Origin: Pseudogulbenkiania sp. MAI-1
Lineage (GTDB): Bacteria > Pseudomonadota > Gammaproteobacteria > Burkholderiales > Chromobacteriaceae
Direction of reading: 5' to 3'
DNA length: 32,500 nucleotides
NCBI RefSeq assembly: GCF_000527175.1
Contig: NZ_AZUR01000001.1
Coordinates: 4,120,001 to 4,152,500, forward strand
Below are positions 9,382 through 16,582 of this stretch, piece by piece. The notes beneath the pieces were generated by a model. It ran no database searches. It was given only the letters and a program-made list of their open reading frames with translations, and was not told the origin of the DNA. The position numbers and the translations under genes were made by a program. Numbering within the stretch: the first letter of the stretch is position 1; each line of letters opens with the position of its first letter.

Positions 9382-10170
9382 ATGAGCCCCACCCCGCTGT
9401 ACTGCGCCGAAGCGGCGCGCCGCGAGACCGCCCAACAACTGGCCGAGCGCTTTGCGCTGCCGCTGGTGCGGCAGCGGCCGACCGAGGGCTACTGGCTGGA
9501 ACTGGGGCCGGAGCGGCTGGAGCTGCTCACCAGCGGCAAGCACGGCGCGGTATACGCCGAATTCGTCGAGGGGGCGGCCAAGCATCGCCGCGAACAGGGC
9601 GGCGGGCGCGGCCAGCCGGTGGCCAAGGCGGTGGGGCTGAAAGGTGCCAAGGAGCTGCCGCGCGTGGTCGACGCCACCGCCGGCCTCGGCGGCGATAGCT
9701 TTGTGCTGGCCAGCCTGGGCTGCGAGGTGACGCTGCTGGAGCGCTCGCCGGTGGCGGCAGCCCTGCTGTTCGATGCGCTGGAGCGCGCGCGCTGGCATCC
9801 CGACACCATGGACATCGCCCGGCGCATGACGCTGGTGCACGCCGATGCCATTTCCTGGCTCGCGGCCCAGGCCGAACGCCCCGAAGCGGAACGGCCGCAG
9901 GTGGTATTCGTCGACCCGATGTTCCCCGACACCGACAAGAAGAGCGCCGCCGCCAAGAAAGGGATGCAGGCGTTTCAGCAGGTGATCGGCGACGACCTCG
10001 ACAGCGCGGCGCTGCTCGCAGCCGCCATCGCCGCCGCCACGGTGCGGGTGGTGGTGAAGCGCCCGCAGCGCGGCCCGGCCATCGAGGGCGTGAAACCGTC
10101 GGCGGTGCTGGAAGGCAAATCCACCCGCTTCGACCTCTACGTGATCAAAGCGCTGCGGCCGCAGAGCTAG
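9382..10170 (+). CDS. rsmJ: 16S rRNA (guanine1516-N2)-methyltransferase RsmJ
   Basis: A 262-residue SAM-dependent methyltransferase that modifies G1516 in 16S rRNA helix 45. It matches E. coli RsmJ (about 250 residues) in its diagnostic stretches: AKHRREQGGGRGQPVAKAVGLKG, the SAM-binding motif VVDATAGLGGDSFVLASLG, the acidic tip LLERSPVAAALL, and the catalytic-region motif VFVDPMFPDTDKKS followed by KKGMQAFQ. The C-terminal VVVKRP and STRFDLYV also fit. ATG 9382 is chosen over an upstream in-frame TTG at 9343 because the protein then starts close to the family start; no strong ribosome-binding site is seen for either. It is divergent from comEC across about 100 bp. Confidence 0.92.
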   Translation: MSPTPLYCAEAARRETAQQLAERFALPLVRQRPTEGYWLELGPERLELLTSGKHGAVYAEFVEGAAKHRREQGGGRGQPVAKAVGLKGAKELPRVVDATAGLGGDSFVLASLGCEVTLLERSPVAAALLFDALERARWHPDTMDIARRMTLVHADAISWLAAQAERPEAERPQVVFVDPMFPDTDKKSAAAKKGMQAFQQVIGDDLDSAALLAAAIAAATVRVVVKRPQRGPAIEGVKPSAVLEGKSTRFDLYVIKALRPQS

Positions 10171-10329
10171 GCTGCCGCCAAGGCTGGCCGCCGGCCCCCA
10201 TGGCGAGTCCCCCTGAAAGCGGCCACATGCGTTACACTCCCTGCCCCGTGGCCCATGCCGTCAGCCCATCCCGAACCGCCGACGCCAGAGCCCCAAACCG
10301 CCCGTCAACCTTCCATCTGGAGCCAGCCG

Positions 10330-10725
10330 ATGTCCGTTTTTTCCGTTGAATTCAAGGTGCGCGATTACGAATGCGATATGCAGGGCATCGTGAACAACGG
10401 GGTGTACTTCAACTACCTGGAGCACGCCCGCCATGAGTTTCTGCTGGAAAAGGGCATCGACTTCGCCGAGCTGGCGCGGCAGAACATCAATCTGGTGGTG
10501 GTTCGCTCCGAACTCGACTACAAGGCCTCGTTGACCAGCGGCGACAAGTTCGCGGTGACGGTGGCGTTCGAGCCGGTCTCCAAGGTGCGCTTCGGCTTCC
10601 GTCAGCAGGTCATCCGCCAGTCGGACAACAAGGTGGTGCTGGAAGGGCTGATCATCGGCACCGCCATCAACGAGCGAGGCCGCCCGGCAATTCCAGAGCA
10701 GTTCGCCGCCCAGATGGGGGCGTAA
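10330..10725 (+). CDS. Acyl-CoA thioesterase, hotdog fold (4HBT/YbgC type)
   Basis: A 131-residue single hotdog domain, typical of the 4-hydroxybenzoyl-CoA thioesterase/YbgC group that hydrolyses acyl-CoA thioesters in the cytoplasm. The active-site segment VRDYECDMQGIVNNGVYFNY shows the conserved acidic residue before the loop, the NN pair and the helix start (YLEHARHEFL). The second conserved part VVRSELDYKASLTSGDKF follows. The ribosome-binding site GGAG (10319-10322) is 7 nt before ATG 10330. It is not next to tol-pal genes, so I do not call it ybgC. It converges with the ABM monooxygenase gene, with a strong hairpin in the gap. The exact substrate is unknown. Confidence 0.85.
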   Translation: MSVFSVEFKVRDYECDMQGIVNNGVYFNYLEHARHEFLLEKGIDFAELARQNINLVVVRSELDYKASLTSGDKFAVTVAFEPVSKVRFGFRQQVIRQSDNKVVLEGLIIGTAINERGRPAIPEQFAAQMGA

Positions 10726-10750
10726 GTCCGGCCGCCGGCTCAAGGCATTC

Positions 10751-10785
10751 CGCCTGCGCCGCTACCCGAAGCGGCGCCACAGGCG
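10751..10785. terminator. Strong hairpin between convergent genes
   Basis: An outer arm CGCCTG/CAGGCG (10751-10756 with 10780-10785) continues into CGCCGCT/AGCGGCG around an ACCCGA loop, with a 3-nt bulge on the right side. It sits between the thioesterase gene (plus) and the ABM monooxygenase gene (minus) and could stop transcription from both sides. It lacks a T-run on either strand, so it may act as a transcript 3'-end stabiliser rather than a classic terminator. Confidence 0.4.
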
Positions 10786-10792
10786 CATGGCG

Positions 10793-11146
10793 CTATGCCC
10801 TCGCATCATGTCGCTGCCGGCTGTCTGCCGGTGCTTCGTCACGACGGTTCAGGCCGTAATCGCGCACCACCTGCGCCACCCGCAGCCGGTAATCGACGAA
10901 TAAGCCGCTTCGGCCCGCCTGCTGCGCCTGCCGGTGCGCCTCCAGTTGCCGCCACTGTGCCACCGCCTCCTCATCCCGCCAGAAAGACAACGACAACAGG
11001 CGGCCTGGCGTGCTCAGGCTGGCAAACCGCTCGATGCCGAGAAAGCCATTCACCTCGGCCAGCCTCGGACGCAAGGCCTCGGCAGCAGCCAGATAGCTGG
11101 CTTCGCCATCCTCGGACAACGTCACTTCGAATATAACGGCAATCAT
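10793..11146 (-). CDS. Antibiotic biosynthesis monooxygenase (ABM) domain protein
   Basis: A 117-residue protein with one dimeric alpha-beta-barrel (ABM) domain, a family that includes cofactor-free oxygenases and heme-degrading enzymes. Supporting features are the N-terminal strand MIAVIFEVTL, the central GFLGIERFASLSTPGRLLSLSFW, and the helix DEEAVAQWRQLEAHRQAQ. The C-terminus continues with FVDYRLRVAQVVRDYG and a polar tail. The ribosome-binding site GGGGGAG lies 6 nt before ATG 11146, and the start overlaps the P450 stop codon as ATGA, so the two are translationally coupled and probably act together. The substrate is not predictable. Members next to heme proteins could in principle turn over heme, but no specific IsdG-type residues are evident to me. 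Confidence 0.8.
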   Translation of the reverse strand: MIAVIFEVTLSEDGEASYLAAAEALRPRLAEVNGFLGIERFASLSTPGRLLSLSFWRDEEAVAQWRQLEAHRQAQQAGRSGLFVDYRLRVAQVVRDYGLNRRDEAPADSRQRHDARA

Positions 11147-12255
11147 ACACTTCTCCCCCATTGGCTGAAGCAATACCAGCGGGCATTGGCCGATGGCTGC
11201 AAACGAGCGGCGGCGAGCAGCGCCGGCCAGTCCAGCGTCCAGTCCAGGCTGGCTTCGGCCACGGCCGCCGCCATGGTCTGCGCCAGTGCCGCCCCTGGAC
11301 AACGGTGACGTCCGGCACCAAAGGCGAGCTGATGAGTCGCGGCATCCAGATTGGCGGTAGCCAGCCACACCAGCACGCCATCGCCGGCACGCACCTGCTG
11401 GCCGCCGATGTCGCCATCCACTACCACATAACGACGGGTGAGCTGCACCGGAGGCTCATCTCGCAGCACCTCGGTCAACCAGGCAGGAAAGTGTGCGGTA
11501 TCAGCCGACAGCTGGGCGCGCAATGCGGCGTCGCCGGCCAGGCGATGCCAGAGCATGGCAATCAGGGCTGCGGTAGCTTCCCGAGTCTGCACCAGCAGAC
11601 CCAGGATGTTGGCCGTACGGCTAGCGTCATCGGGCAATGCCTCCCTCAGGGCACTCGACAGCGGGGTTGCAGCCGCTTGGACGACCCAACCCAGCAACGG
11701 CCGTAGCGCAGCTTCGCCGGCGGAAACCATCCCTGGCGTCGCCTCTGGTCGCAAGGCCGCCAAGAGCGTCTGCAACTGCCGTTCATGGGTATCCAATGCG
11801 CCTGCAGCCAGCCCAAGCAGCTCAGCCATGCAGCCCAGAGGCAGCGACAAGGCCAGAGCATCCAGATCGGCACCGCTGCCAGGACGGGCGGCAGTGGCCG
11901 CGCTCCTGCAGGCCGCATGCACGGCAGGAAGGTCCACTGCCGCCAGCGCAGCCGCAACGGCAGGCTTGTGCCGCGACTGCCAATCATCGTCGCGCTGACG
12001 CAGCAGGCGAGCGAACCACTGACCCAGCTCATGAGATTGCAGCGCCGCCGGTACCGGCTCGTGTCGTGGACGCACCTGGCACAGCGGACTGGCCAGCACC
12101 TCACGCACGGCGTCAGCCGTGACCGCCACCCAGCTGCCGAGGGTGGCCTCGAAATAAAATCCGGGACCATGCAGTGCATGGCGACAACAGGCCACACCAT
12201 CAGGGTGGCTCAAGGCGGCCAGTGGATTGGCCGTCAGAGAAATATCGGGAGTCAT
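11143..12255 (-). CDS. Cytochrome P450, short atypical form
   Basis: A 370-residue soluble P450, shorter than the usual 400 or so. The heme ligand loop LAFGAGRHRCPG carries Cys319, and the K-helix ExxR is Glu262-Arg265 in WLTEVLRDEPPVQLTRR. Two departures stand out. The I-helix reads QTREAT (223-228), so the Thr normally following the acidic residue is Ala227. The meander between the K helix and the Cys loop is almost absent: ANLDAATHQLAFGAG (301-315) replaces the usual NRDPxxFxxPxxFD stretch of about 20 more residues. I recall shortened P450s with a similar EAT I-helix in other proteobacteria, so this is probably a real subfamily, not a sequencing error. The ribosome-binding site AAGGAAGG precedes ATG 12255. 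It is coupled to the ABM gene and divergent from an ArsR-type regulator. The reaction is unknown. Confidence 0.88.
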   Translation of the reverse strand: MTPDISLTANPLAALSHPDGVACCRHALHGPGFYFEATLGSWVAVTADAVREVLASPLCQVRPRHEPVPAALQSHELGQWFARLLRQRDDDWQSRHKPAVAAALAAVDLPAVHAACRSAATAARPGSGADLDALALSLPLGCMAELLGLAAGALDTHERQLQTLLAALRPEATPGMVSAGEAALRPLLGWVVQAAATPLSSALREALPDDASRTANILGLLVQTREATAALIAMLWHRLAGDAALRAQLSADTAHFPAWLTEVLRDEPPVQLTRRYVVVDGDIGGQQVRAGDGVLVWLATANLDAATHQLAFGAGRHRCPGAALAQTMAAAVAEASLDWTLDWPALLAAARLQPSANARWYCFSQWGRSV

Positions 12256-12284
12256 TGCCTTCCTTGCCGTGCAGTAACAATGGC

Positions 12285-12297
12285 GGCATGCTATGCC
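12285..12297. promoter_or_regulatory. Inverted repeat in P450/regulator intergenic region
   Basis: GGCAT-GCT-ATGCC, a perfect 5-bp-arm palindrome, lies in the middle of the 83-bp divergent intergenic region between the P450 gene and the ArsR-type regulator. Its position suits an operator controlling both directions. The arms are short, so chance occurrence is possible. Confidence 0.3.
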
Positions 12298-12338
12298 CGC
12301 TGGCCCCCGCGATGTTTCAGCCTGGAATGAAGTAAACG

Positions 12339-13040
12339 ATGAATGACGATCTGCCCGACATCAGCCGCCTTGCCAGCCTGCTGGCCGACCCCGGCCGCAG
12401 CCGCATGCTGCTAGCGCTGCTGGATGGACGCATGCTGCCAGCCAGCGATCTGGCGGAAGCCGCAGGGCTGTCGGCACAGGCTGCCAGCAATCACCTGGCT
12501 CGCCTGTTGGATGGCGGAGTGCTGCGGGTGGAGCCACGCGGCCGCTACCGTTACTACATGCTGATGGACAGCAGCATGGCCCACGCCATCGAAGCGTTGG
12601 CCGCCGCCGCCCACGGCGGCGACCTGCAACGTCCCCGGCTGCGCCCCAAAGGCAATGCCGAACTGAGGCTGGCGCGGACCTGCTACCGGCACTTGGCCGG
12701 CCGCCTGGGCACAGCGCTGTGCGCGGCAATGGAGGAAGAGGGCTACCTGAAGCCGCACACCACGGCACACGGTTTCATCATCACCGAAACAGGGATCGGC
12801 TGGCTGCGAGAAGCGCTGGATATCGACTGCAACGCACCAGGCAGCCGGTCGCCCCTCATGGCACGCGCCTGTCTTGACTGGAGCGAGCGCCGCGACCATC
12901 TGGCCGGCCCGCTGGGTGAGGCACTGTGCACCGCCTTCCTGACCCACGCATTGGTCGCCCGACGCAGTGGCAACCGCTCGCTGGAAGTGACTGACGCCGG
13001 CGGGGAGTTCCTGCGGCAGCACTTCGCACTGACACTGTAG
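12339..13040 (+). CDS. ArsR-family winged-helix transcriptional regulator with C-terminal sensor domain
   Basis: A 233-residue regulator. The N-terminal winged helix (about 8-85) has the ArsR pattern: RSRMLLALLDGRMLPASDLAEAAGLSAQAASNHLARLLDGGVLRVEPRGRYRYYML. A second conserved domain (about 105-233) begins LARTCYRHLAGRLG and includes SRSPLMARACLDWSERRDHLAGPLG, a signature of a larger ArsR subgroup without the metal-binding Cys of ArsR/SmtB. The three Cys visible in the C-terminal half are not in a vicinal metal site. It is divergent from the P450-ABM pair with 83 bp between start codons, and most likely represses that pair until a small molecule binds. The GGAATGAAG before ATG 12339 is a plausible ribosome-binding site. 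Confidence 0.85.
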   Translation: MNDDLPDISRLASLLADPGRSRMLLALLDGRMLPASDLAEAAGLSAQAASNHLARLLDGGVLRVEPRGRYRYYMLMDSSMAHAIEALAAAAHGGDLQRPRLRPKGNAELRLARTCYRHLAGRLGTALCAAMEEEGYLKPHTTAHGFIITETGIGWLREALDIDCNAPGSRSPLMARACLDWSERRDHLAGPLGEALCTAFLTHALVARRSGNRSLEVTDAGGEFLRQHFALTL

Positions 13041-13176
13041 CCCCGGCCACGCAGCCTACTGGGCGATGGTACGCCGCATCGACAGCGCCTGAACGCGATC
13101 AGGAAAGAACGACCGGGCCAGGGCGAGAGTGCAGTAAAATCAATCCTCTTCACCCCATCGCCACCAAGGACACCGC

Positions 13177-13380
13177 ATGGACGACTCCCGCCTCACCGAC
13201 CTCGAAGTCAAAGTGGCCTTCCAGGACGACCTGCTCGACGCGCTGAACCTGACCGTCACGCGCCAGCAGCAGCAGATCGACTTGCTGCAGGAGCAGATCC
13301 GCATGCTGTACCAGCAGCTGCGCAGCAACCAGCCGGGCAACGACACGCCGGCCGGGCACGAGATTCCACCGCATTACTGA
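13177..13380 (+). CDS. slyX: SlyX family protein
   Basis: A 67-residue protein with the SlyX pattern: RLTDLEVKVAFQDDLLDALNLTVTRQQQQIDLLQEQIRMLYQQL forms a long amphipathic helix or coiled coil, and the tail ends EIPPHY, the usual SlyX C-terminus. Family members are about 70 residues and their molecular function is still unclear. AAGGA (13166-13170) lies 6 nt before ATG 13177. It stands alone, closed by a terminator at 13406-13436. Confidence 0.9.
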   Translation: MDDSRLTDLEVKVAFQDDLLDALNLTVTRQQQQIDLLQEQIRMLYQQLRSNQPGNDTPAGHEIPPHY

Positions 13381-13405
13381 CGTCCAGGCCGCCAGAAGTC
13401 CGCAA

Positions 13406-13436
13406 AAAAGCCGGACCCTGATGGTGTCCGGCTTTT
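13406..13436. terminator. Bidirectional intrinsic terminator (slyX / arsI)
   Basis: The stem GCCGGAC/GTCCGGC (13410-13416 with 13426-13432) is flanked by AAAA (13406-13409) and TTTT (13433-13436), giving an 11-bp stem that works on either strand. It lies between slyX (plus) and arsI (minus), whose 3' ends converge here. Confidence 0.85.
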
Positions 13437-13466
13437 GTCATCATGCGGCCCGCCCTCACTAGTCCG

Positions 13467-14003
13467 TCACGGTTTCTTCCTTTCCCTGGAAACGATGGCT
13501 TCGATGTTCTTGCGCGCAATCAACTGGATCTTCTGCGGAGCGGGAGCGCAACAGGACGTCTCGCCGGGCTGCGGCGGCGCACAGCAGGAGGCGGTGTCAG
13601 CAGATGCCGGTGCGACGTCCTTCTCCGCATCGCGGAAGGTCGGCGCGCTCTCCAGCGTGTGGTAGGTCTCCCAGGCGATGCCGGACGGGTCCTGCACCCA
13701 GTGCTTGTCGGATTTGGCGTAGCAGCAGGTCGTGCCTTCCTCGGACAGCGCCGCCATGCCGGCGGCGTCGATGCGGGTCTTGAGTTCCGCCAGTTCCTCG
13801 GCGTTCTCGGCCTGGATGCCGAGGTGATCGAGTCCAGCCTTGGCGCCGCGCTGGCTGATGGCGAAATTGACACGCGGGTCGTCCAGCATCCACTTGGCGT
13901 AGTCGCGCTTTTCCACCGTCGGCGCCGCGCCGAACAACGCGGAATAGAACGCCACGCTCTGCGCCAGATCATCCACCGATACGTGCACGTGCAGTCGTTT
14001 CAT
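13467..14003 (-). CDS. arsI: ArsI/CadI-type VOC dioxygenase (organoarsenical C-As lyase-like)
   Basis: A 178-residue protein with an N-terminal VOC/glyoxalase fold. The core matches the ArsI/CadI group: KRLHVHVSVDDLAQSVAFY, GLDHLGIQ (His60), TTCCYAKSDKHWVQDPSGIAWETYHTL with vicinal Cys93-Cys94 and the metal ligand Glu112. ArsI cleaves the carbon-arsenic bond of trivalent organoarsenicals such as methylarsenite, using Fe(II) and O2; the vicinal Cys pair binds arsenic and His/His/Glu bind iron. The C-terminal 60-residue tail has two more CC pairs (140-141 and 151-152, both SCCAP). The ribosome-binding site GGGAG precedes ATG 14003. It is downstream of arsR on the same strand, 39 bp apart. CadI is the alternative name for close relatives; substrate preference is inferred from the arsR context. 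Confidence 0.85.
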   Translation of the reverse strand: MKRLHVHVSVDDLAQSVAFYSALFGAAPTVEKRDYAKWMLDDPRVNFAISQRGAKAGLDHLGIQAENAEELAELKTRIDAAGMAALSEEGTTCCYAKSDKHWVQDPSGIAWETYHTLESAPTFRDAEKDVAPASADTASCCAPPQPGETSCCAPAPQKIQLIARKNIEAIVSRERKKP

Positions 14004-14042
14004 GGGTCACTCCCGGAAAGTAAAAGGTTGGCCGAAAGCCGC

Positions 14043-14351
14043 TCAACAGCAGCCGTCGGTAGCCGCCGAGGCGCGGCAGCAGTTCTCGCTGAGATAGGCG
14101 AGCAGCGCCGTCATCTCGGCAAAGCGCGCCGAATAGATCACGTAGCGCCCGTCCTGCCGTCCCTCGATCAGCCCGGCATGCGCCAGTTCCTTGAAGTGGA
14201 ACGACAACGTCGCCGGGGCGATCGCCAGCGCCTCACCTACCTGTCCGGCCGAGCGGCCCGCCGGGCCGGCCTCGACCAGCAGGCGGAAGATCGCCAGCCG
14301 CGACTCCTGCGCCAGCGCCGCAAGCATTTTCACTGCCTGATTCGATTCCAT
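14043..14351 (-). CDS. arsR: Arsenic-responsive repressor ArsR
   Basis: A 102-residue ArsR/SmtB winged-helix repressor. The recognition region is RSAGQVGEALAIAPATLSFHFKELAHAGLIEGRQDGRYVIY. The inducer site is at the C-terminus: ENCC (Cys91-Cys92) plus a terminal GCC (Cys101-Cys102), like the Cys set used by ArsR proteins that sense As(III) or methylated As(III) from their C-terminal end. ATG 14351 is chosen because longer in-frame starts run through the promoter. There is no Shine-Dalgarno before it, and the leader predicted from the promoter is only about 20 nt. It is co-directional with arsI and divergent from dapC. Confidence 0.9.
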   Translation of the reverse strand: MESNQAVKMLAALAQESRLAIFRLLVEAGPAGRSAGQVGEALAIAPATLSFHFKELAHAGLIEGRQDGRYVIYSARFAEMTALLAYLSENCCRASAATDGCC

Positions 14352-14408
14352 ATTTTTACATTTATCGAAATATGGAATTATATTAACCGACACGCCCCGT
14401 CCTGCCAA
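14346..14408 (-). promoter_or_regulatory. arsR promoter and palindromic operator
   Basis: Read on the minus strand: -35 TTGGCA (14408-14403), 17-nt spacer, -10 TAATAT (14385-14380). A perfect 10-bp inverted repeat, TTCCATATTT (14346-14355) and AAATATGGAA (14368-14377), follows immediately and covers the expected start site and the arsR ATG. A repressor bound here would block its own transcription, as is usual for ArsR. Confidence 0.65.
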
Positions 14409-14434
14409 GCCCACGCCGGGAAGCGGCGTTTGTT

Positions 14435-14465
14435 TTGCAACAACGGCGCCGATCTCCATTAAAAT
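14435..14465 (+). promoter_or_regulatory. Candidate dapC promoter
   Basis: TTGCAA (14435-14440) and TAAAAT (14460-14465) are separated by 19 nt (18 if TTAAAA is used as the -10). The -10 box contains the upstream ATG at 14464, which argues that dapC starts at the GTG at 14497 rather than at that ATG. Confidence 0.5.
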
Positions 14466-14496
14466 GGCGATTTTGCCGTCGCCCGGGAGCCCCAAC

Positions 14497-15687
14497 GTGA
14501 ATCCGAATCTTGCCCTGCTGCAGCCCTACCCCTTCCAACGGCTGCGGTCGCTGCTGGCAGGCGTGACGCCGCCGGCCGGGCTGTCCCACGTCAACCTGTC
14601 GATCGGCGAGCCCAAGCACCCCACCCCGACCGTAGTCAAGGAAGCGCTGGTGGGCGCGCTCGATGGTCTGGCCAGCTACCCCGCCACGCTGGGCTCGGAT
14701 GCTCTGCGTGCCGCCTGCGCCGGCTGGGCCGAGCGCCGCTACGGCCTCACACTCGACCCGCTGCGCGAAGTGCTGCCGGTCAACGGCAGCCGCGAGGCGC
14801 TGTTCGCCTTCGTGCAGACGGTGATCGACGCCTCCGGCGCACACAAGCCGGTGGTGATCTCGCCCAACCCGTTCTACCAGATCTACGAAGGCGCGGCACT
14901 GTTGGCCGGCGCCGAACCGTACTACGTCAACTGCCTGGCCGAGAACCGCTTCCAGCCCGACTGGAACGCCGTGCCCGAGGCAGTATGGCGGCGAACCCAA
15001 CTGGTCTTCGTGTGCAGCCCCGGCAACCCCACCGGCGCAGTGATGAGCCTGGCCGACTGGCAGAACCTGTTCGAGCTGTCCGACCGCTACGGCTTCGTCA
15101 TCGCCTCGGACGAATGCTATTCCGAAATCCACTTCGGCCAGCCGCCGCTGGGTGGTCTGCAGGCCGCCAAGCAACTCGGCCGCGATTTCCGCCGCCTGGT
15201 GATGTTCACCAGCCTGTCCAAACGCTCCAACGCCCCCGGCCTGCGCTCCGGTTTCGTTGCCGGCGACGCCGCCCTCCTGGAAAACTTCCTGCTCTACCGC
15301 ACCTACCACGGCAGCGCCATGAGCCCGAGCATCCAGACCGCCAGCATCGCCGCCTGGAACGACGAAGAACACGTCGGAGCCAACCGCGCGGCGTATGCCG
15401 CCAAATTCGAGGCGGTTCACGCCAAGCTGGCCGAAGCCTTCGCTGTCAGCCTGCCGGATGCCAGCTTCTACCTGTGGGCGCGCGTGCCCGGAGGCGACGA
15501 CCAGACCTTCGCCCGTGCGCTGTTCGCCGAGGAGCACGTCACCGTGCTGCCCGGCTCGCTGCTGGCGCGCGACGCCCACGGCGTCAACCCGGGCGCCGGC
15601 TACATCCGCATCGCCCTGGTGGCGCCGCTGGCCGAGTGCGTGGAAGCCGCCGAGCGCCTGGTACGCTTCGCCCGACGTCACGCCTGA
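14497..15687 (+). CDS. dapC: N-succinyldiaminopimelate aminotransferase DapC
   Basis: A 396-residue fold-type I PLP aminotransferase. It interconverts N-succinyl-2-amino-6-oxopimelate and N-succinyl-LL-diaminopimelate in lysine/peptidoglycan DAP synthesis. Seen: VNGSREALFAF, SPNPFYQIYEGAA, CSPGNPTG (Asn177), ASDECYSEIHF (Asp205), and the PLP-binding Lys242 in SLSKRSNAPGLRSGF. The substrate call comes from dapD lying 53 bp downstream and from resemblance to DapC of Neisseria and Bordetella. The start is GTG 14497 with ribosome-binding site GGGAG (14485-14489, 7 nt spacing). The ATG at 14464 overlaps the predicted -10 box. Confidence 0.92.
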   Translation: MNPNLALLQPYPFQRLRSLLAGVTPPAGLSHVNLSIGEPKHPTPTVVKEALVGALDGLASYPATLGSDALRAACAGWAERRYGLTLDPLREVLPVNGSREALFAFVQTVIDASGAHKPVVISPNPFYQIYEGAALLAGAEPYYVNCLAENRFQPDWNAVPEAVWRRTQLVFVCSPGNPTGAVMSLADWQNLFELSDRYGFVIASDECYSEIHFGQPPLGGLQAAKQLGRDFRRLVMFTSLSKRSNAPGLRSGFVAGDAALLENFLLYRTYHGSAMSPSIQTASIAAWNDEEHVGANRAAYAAKFEAVHAKLAEAFAVSLPDASFYLWARVPGGDDQTFARALFAEEHVTVLPGSLLARDAHGVNPGAGYIRIALVAPLAECVEAAERLVRFARRHA

Positions 15688-15740
15688 ACCGAAAAGCCAC
15701 TACAATGACCACCATCCATCTTGCACAAGGACTGAACCAC

Positions 15741-16562
15741 ATGCACCCGATCCAGACCCTGATCGAAGAGGCGTTCGAAAAGCGCGCCGAAATCACCCCG
15801 GCCACCGTCTCCGCCGAACTGAAGGCCGCCATCGGCCAGGTCATCGACGAACTGGATTCCGGCCGCCTGCGCGTCGCCGAGAAGATCGACGGCGACTGGG
15901 TCGTCAACCAGTGGGTCAAGAAAGCCGTGCTGCTGTCCTTCCGCATCCGCGACAACGTGGTGCAGGACGACGGCGTCAGCCGCTACTTCGACAAGGTCGA
16001 CACCAAGTTCGCCGACTGGAACGAGCAGCGCTTCCAGCAGGCCGGCTTCCGCGTGGTGCCGGGCGCAGTGGCTCGCAAGGGCTCGTTCATCGCCAAGAAC
16101 ACCGTGCTGATGCCGTCCTACGTCAACATCGGCGCCTACGTCGACGAAGGCACCATGGTCGACACCTGGGCCACCGTCGGCTCCTGCGCCCAGATCGGCA
16201 AGAACGTGCACCTGTCCGGCGGCGTCGGCATCGGCGGCGTGCTCGAACCGCTGCAAGCCAACCCGACCATCATCGAAGACAACTGCTTCATCGGTGCGCG
16301 CTCCGAAGTGGTCGAAGGCGTGATCGTCGGCGAAGGCTCGGTGATCTCGATGGGCGTCTACATCGGCCAGTCCACCAAGATTTACGACCGCGAAACCGGC
16401 GAAGTCAGCTACGGCCGCATTCCGCCGGGCTCGGTGGTGGTGTCCGGCAACCTGCCGTCCAAGGATGGCAGCCACAGCCTGTACTGCGCCGTGATCGTCA
16501 AGAAGGTAGACGCGCAGACCCGCAGCAAGACCAGCATCAACGACCTGCTGCGCGGCGTGTAA
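15741..16562 (+). CDS. dapD: 2,3,4,5-tetrahydropyridine-2,6-dicarboxylate N-succinyltransferase DapD
   Basis: A 273-residue left-handed beta-helix acyltransferase, one residue shorter than E. coli DapD and highly similar along its whole length. It transfers succinyl from succinyl-CoA to tetrahydrodipicolinate, the step before DapC. Landmarks: LRVAEKIDGDWVVNQWVKKA, the hexapeptide core from SYVNIGAYVDEGTMVDTWATVGSC, GGVGIGGVLEPLQ and the C-terminal VVVSGNLPSKDG. ATG 15741 with AAGGA at 15726-15730 fits the family start; an in-frame ATG at 15705 would add a 12-residue extension without match. It is probably co-transcribed with dapC, and the transcript ends at the hairpin at 16583-16607. Confidence 0.97.
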   Translation: MHPIQTLIEEAFEKRAEITPATVSAELKAAIGQVIDELDSGRLRVAEKIDGDWVVNQWVKKAVLLSFRIRDNVVQDDGVSRYFDKVDTKFADWNEQRFQQAGFRVVPGAVARKGSFIAKNTVLMPSYVNIGAYVDEGTMVDTWATVGSCAQIGKNVHLSGGVGIGGVLEPLQANPTIIEDNCFIGARSEVVEGVIVGEGSVISMGVYIGQSTKIYDRETGEVSYGRIPPGSVVVSGNLPSKDGSHSLYCAVIVKKVDAQTRSKTSINDLLRGV

Positions 16563-16582
16563 GCCCTTTCCCGCCTGCCCGA

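Noticed and set aside
14464..14499. ATG 14464 as the dapC start
   Set aside because: It lies inside the predicted -10 box and has no ribosome-binding site; GTG 14497 has GGGAG 7 nt upstream and fits the family start.
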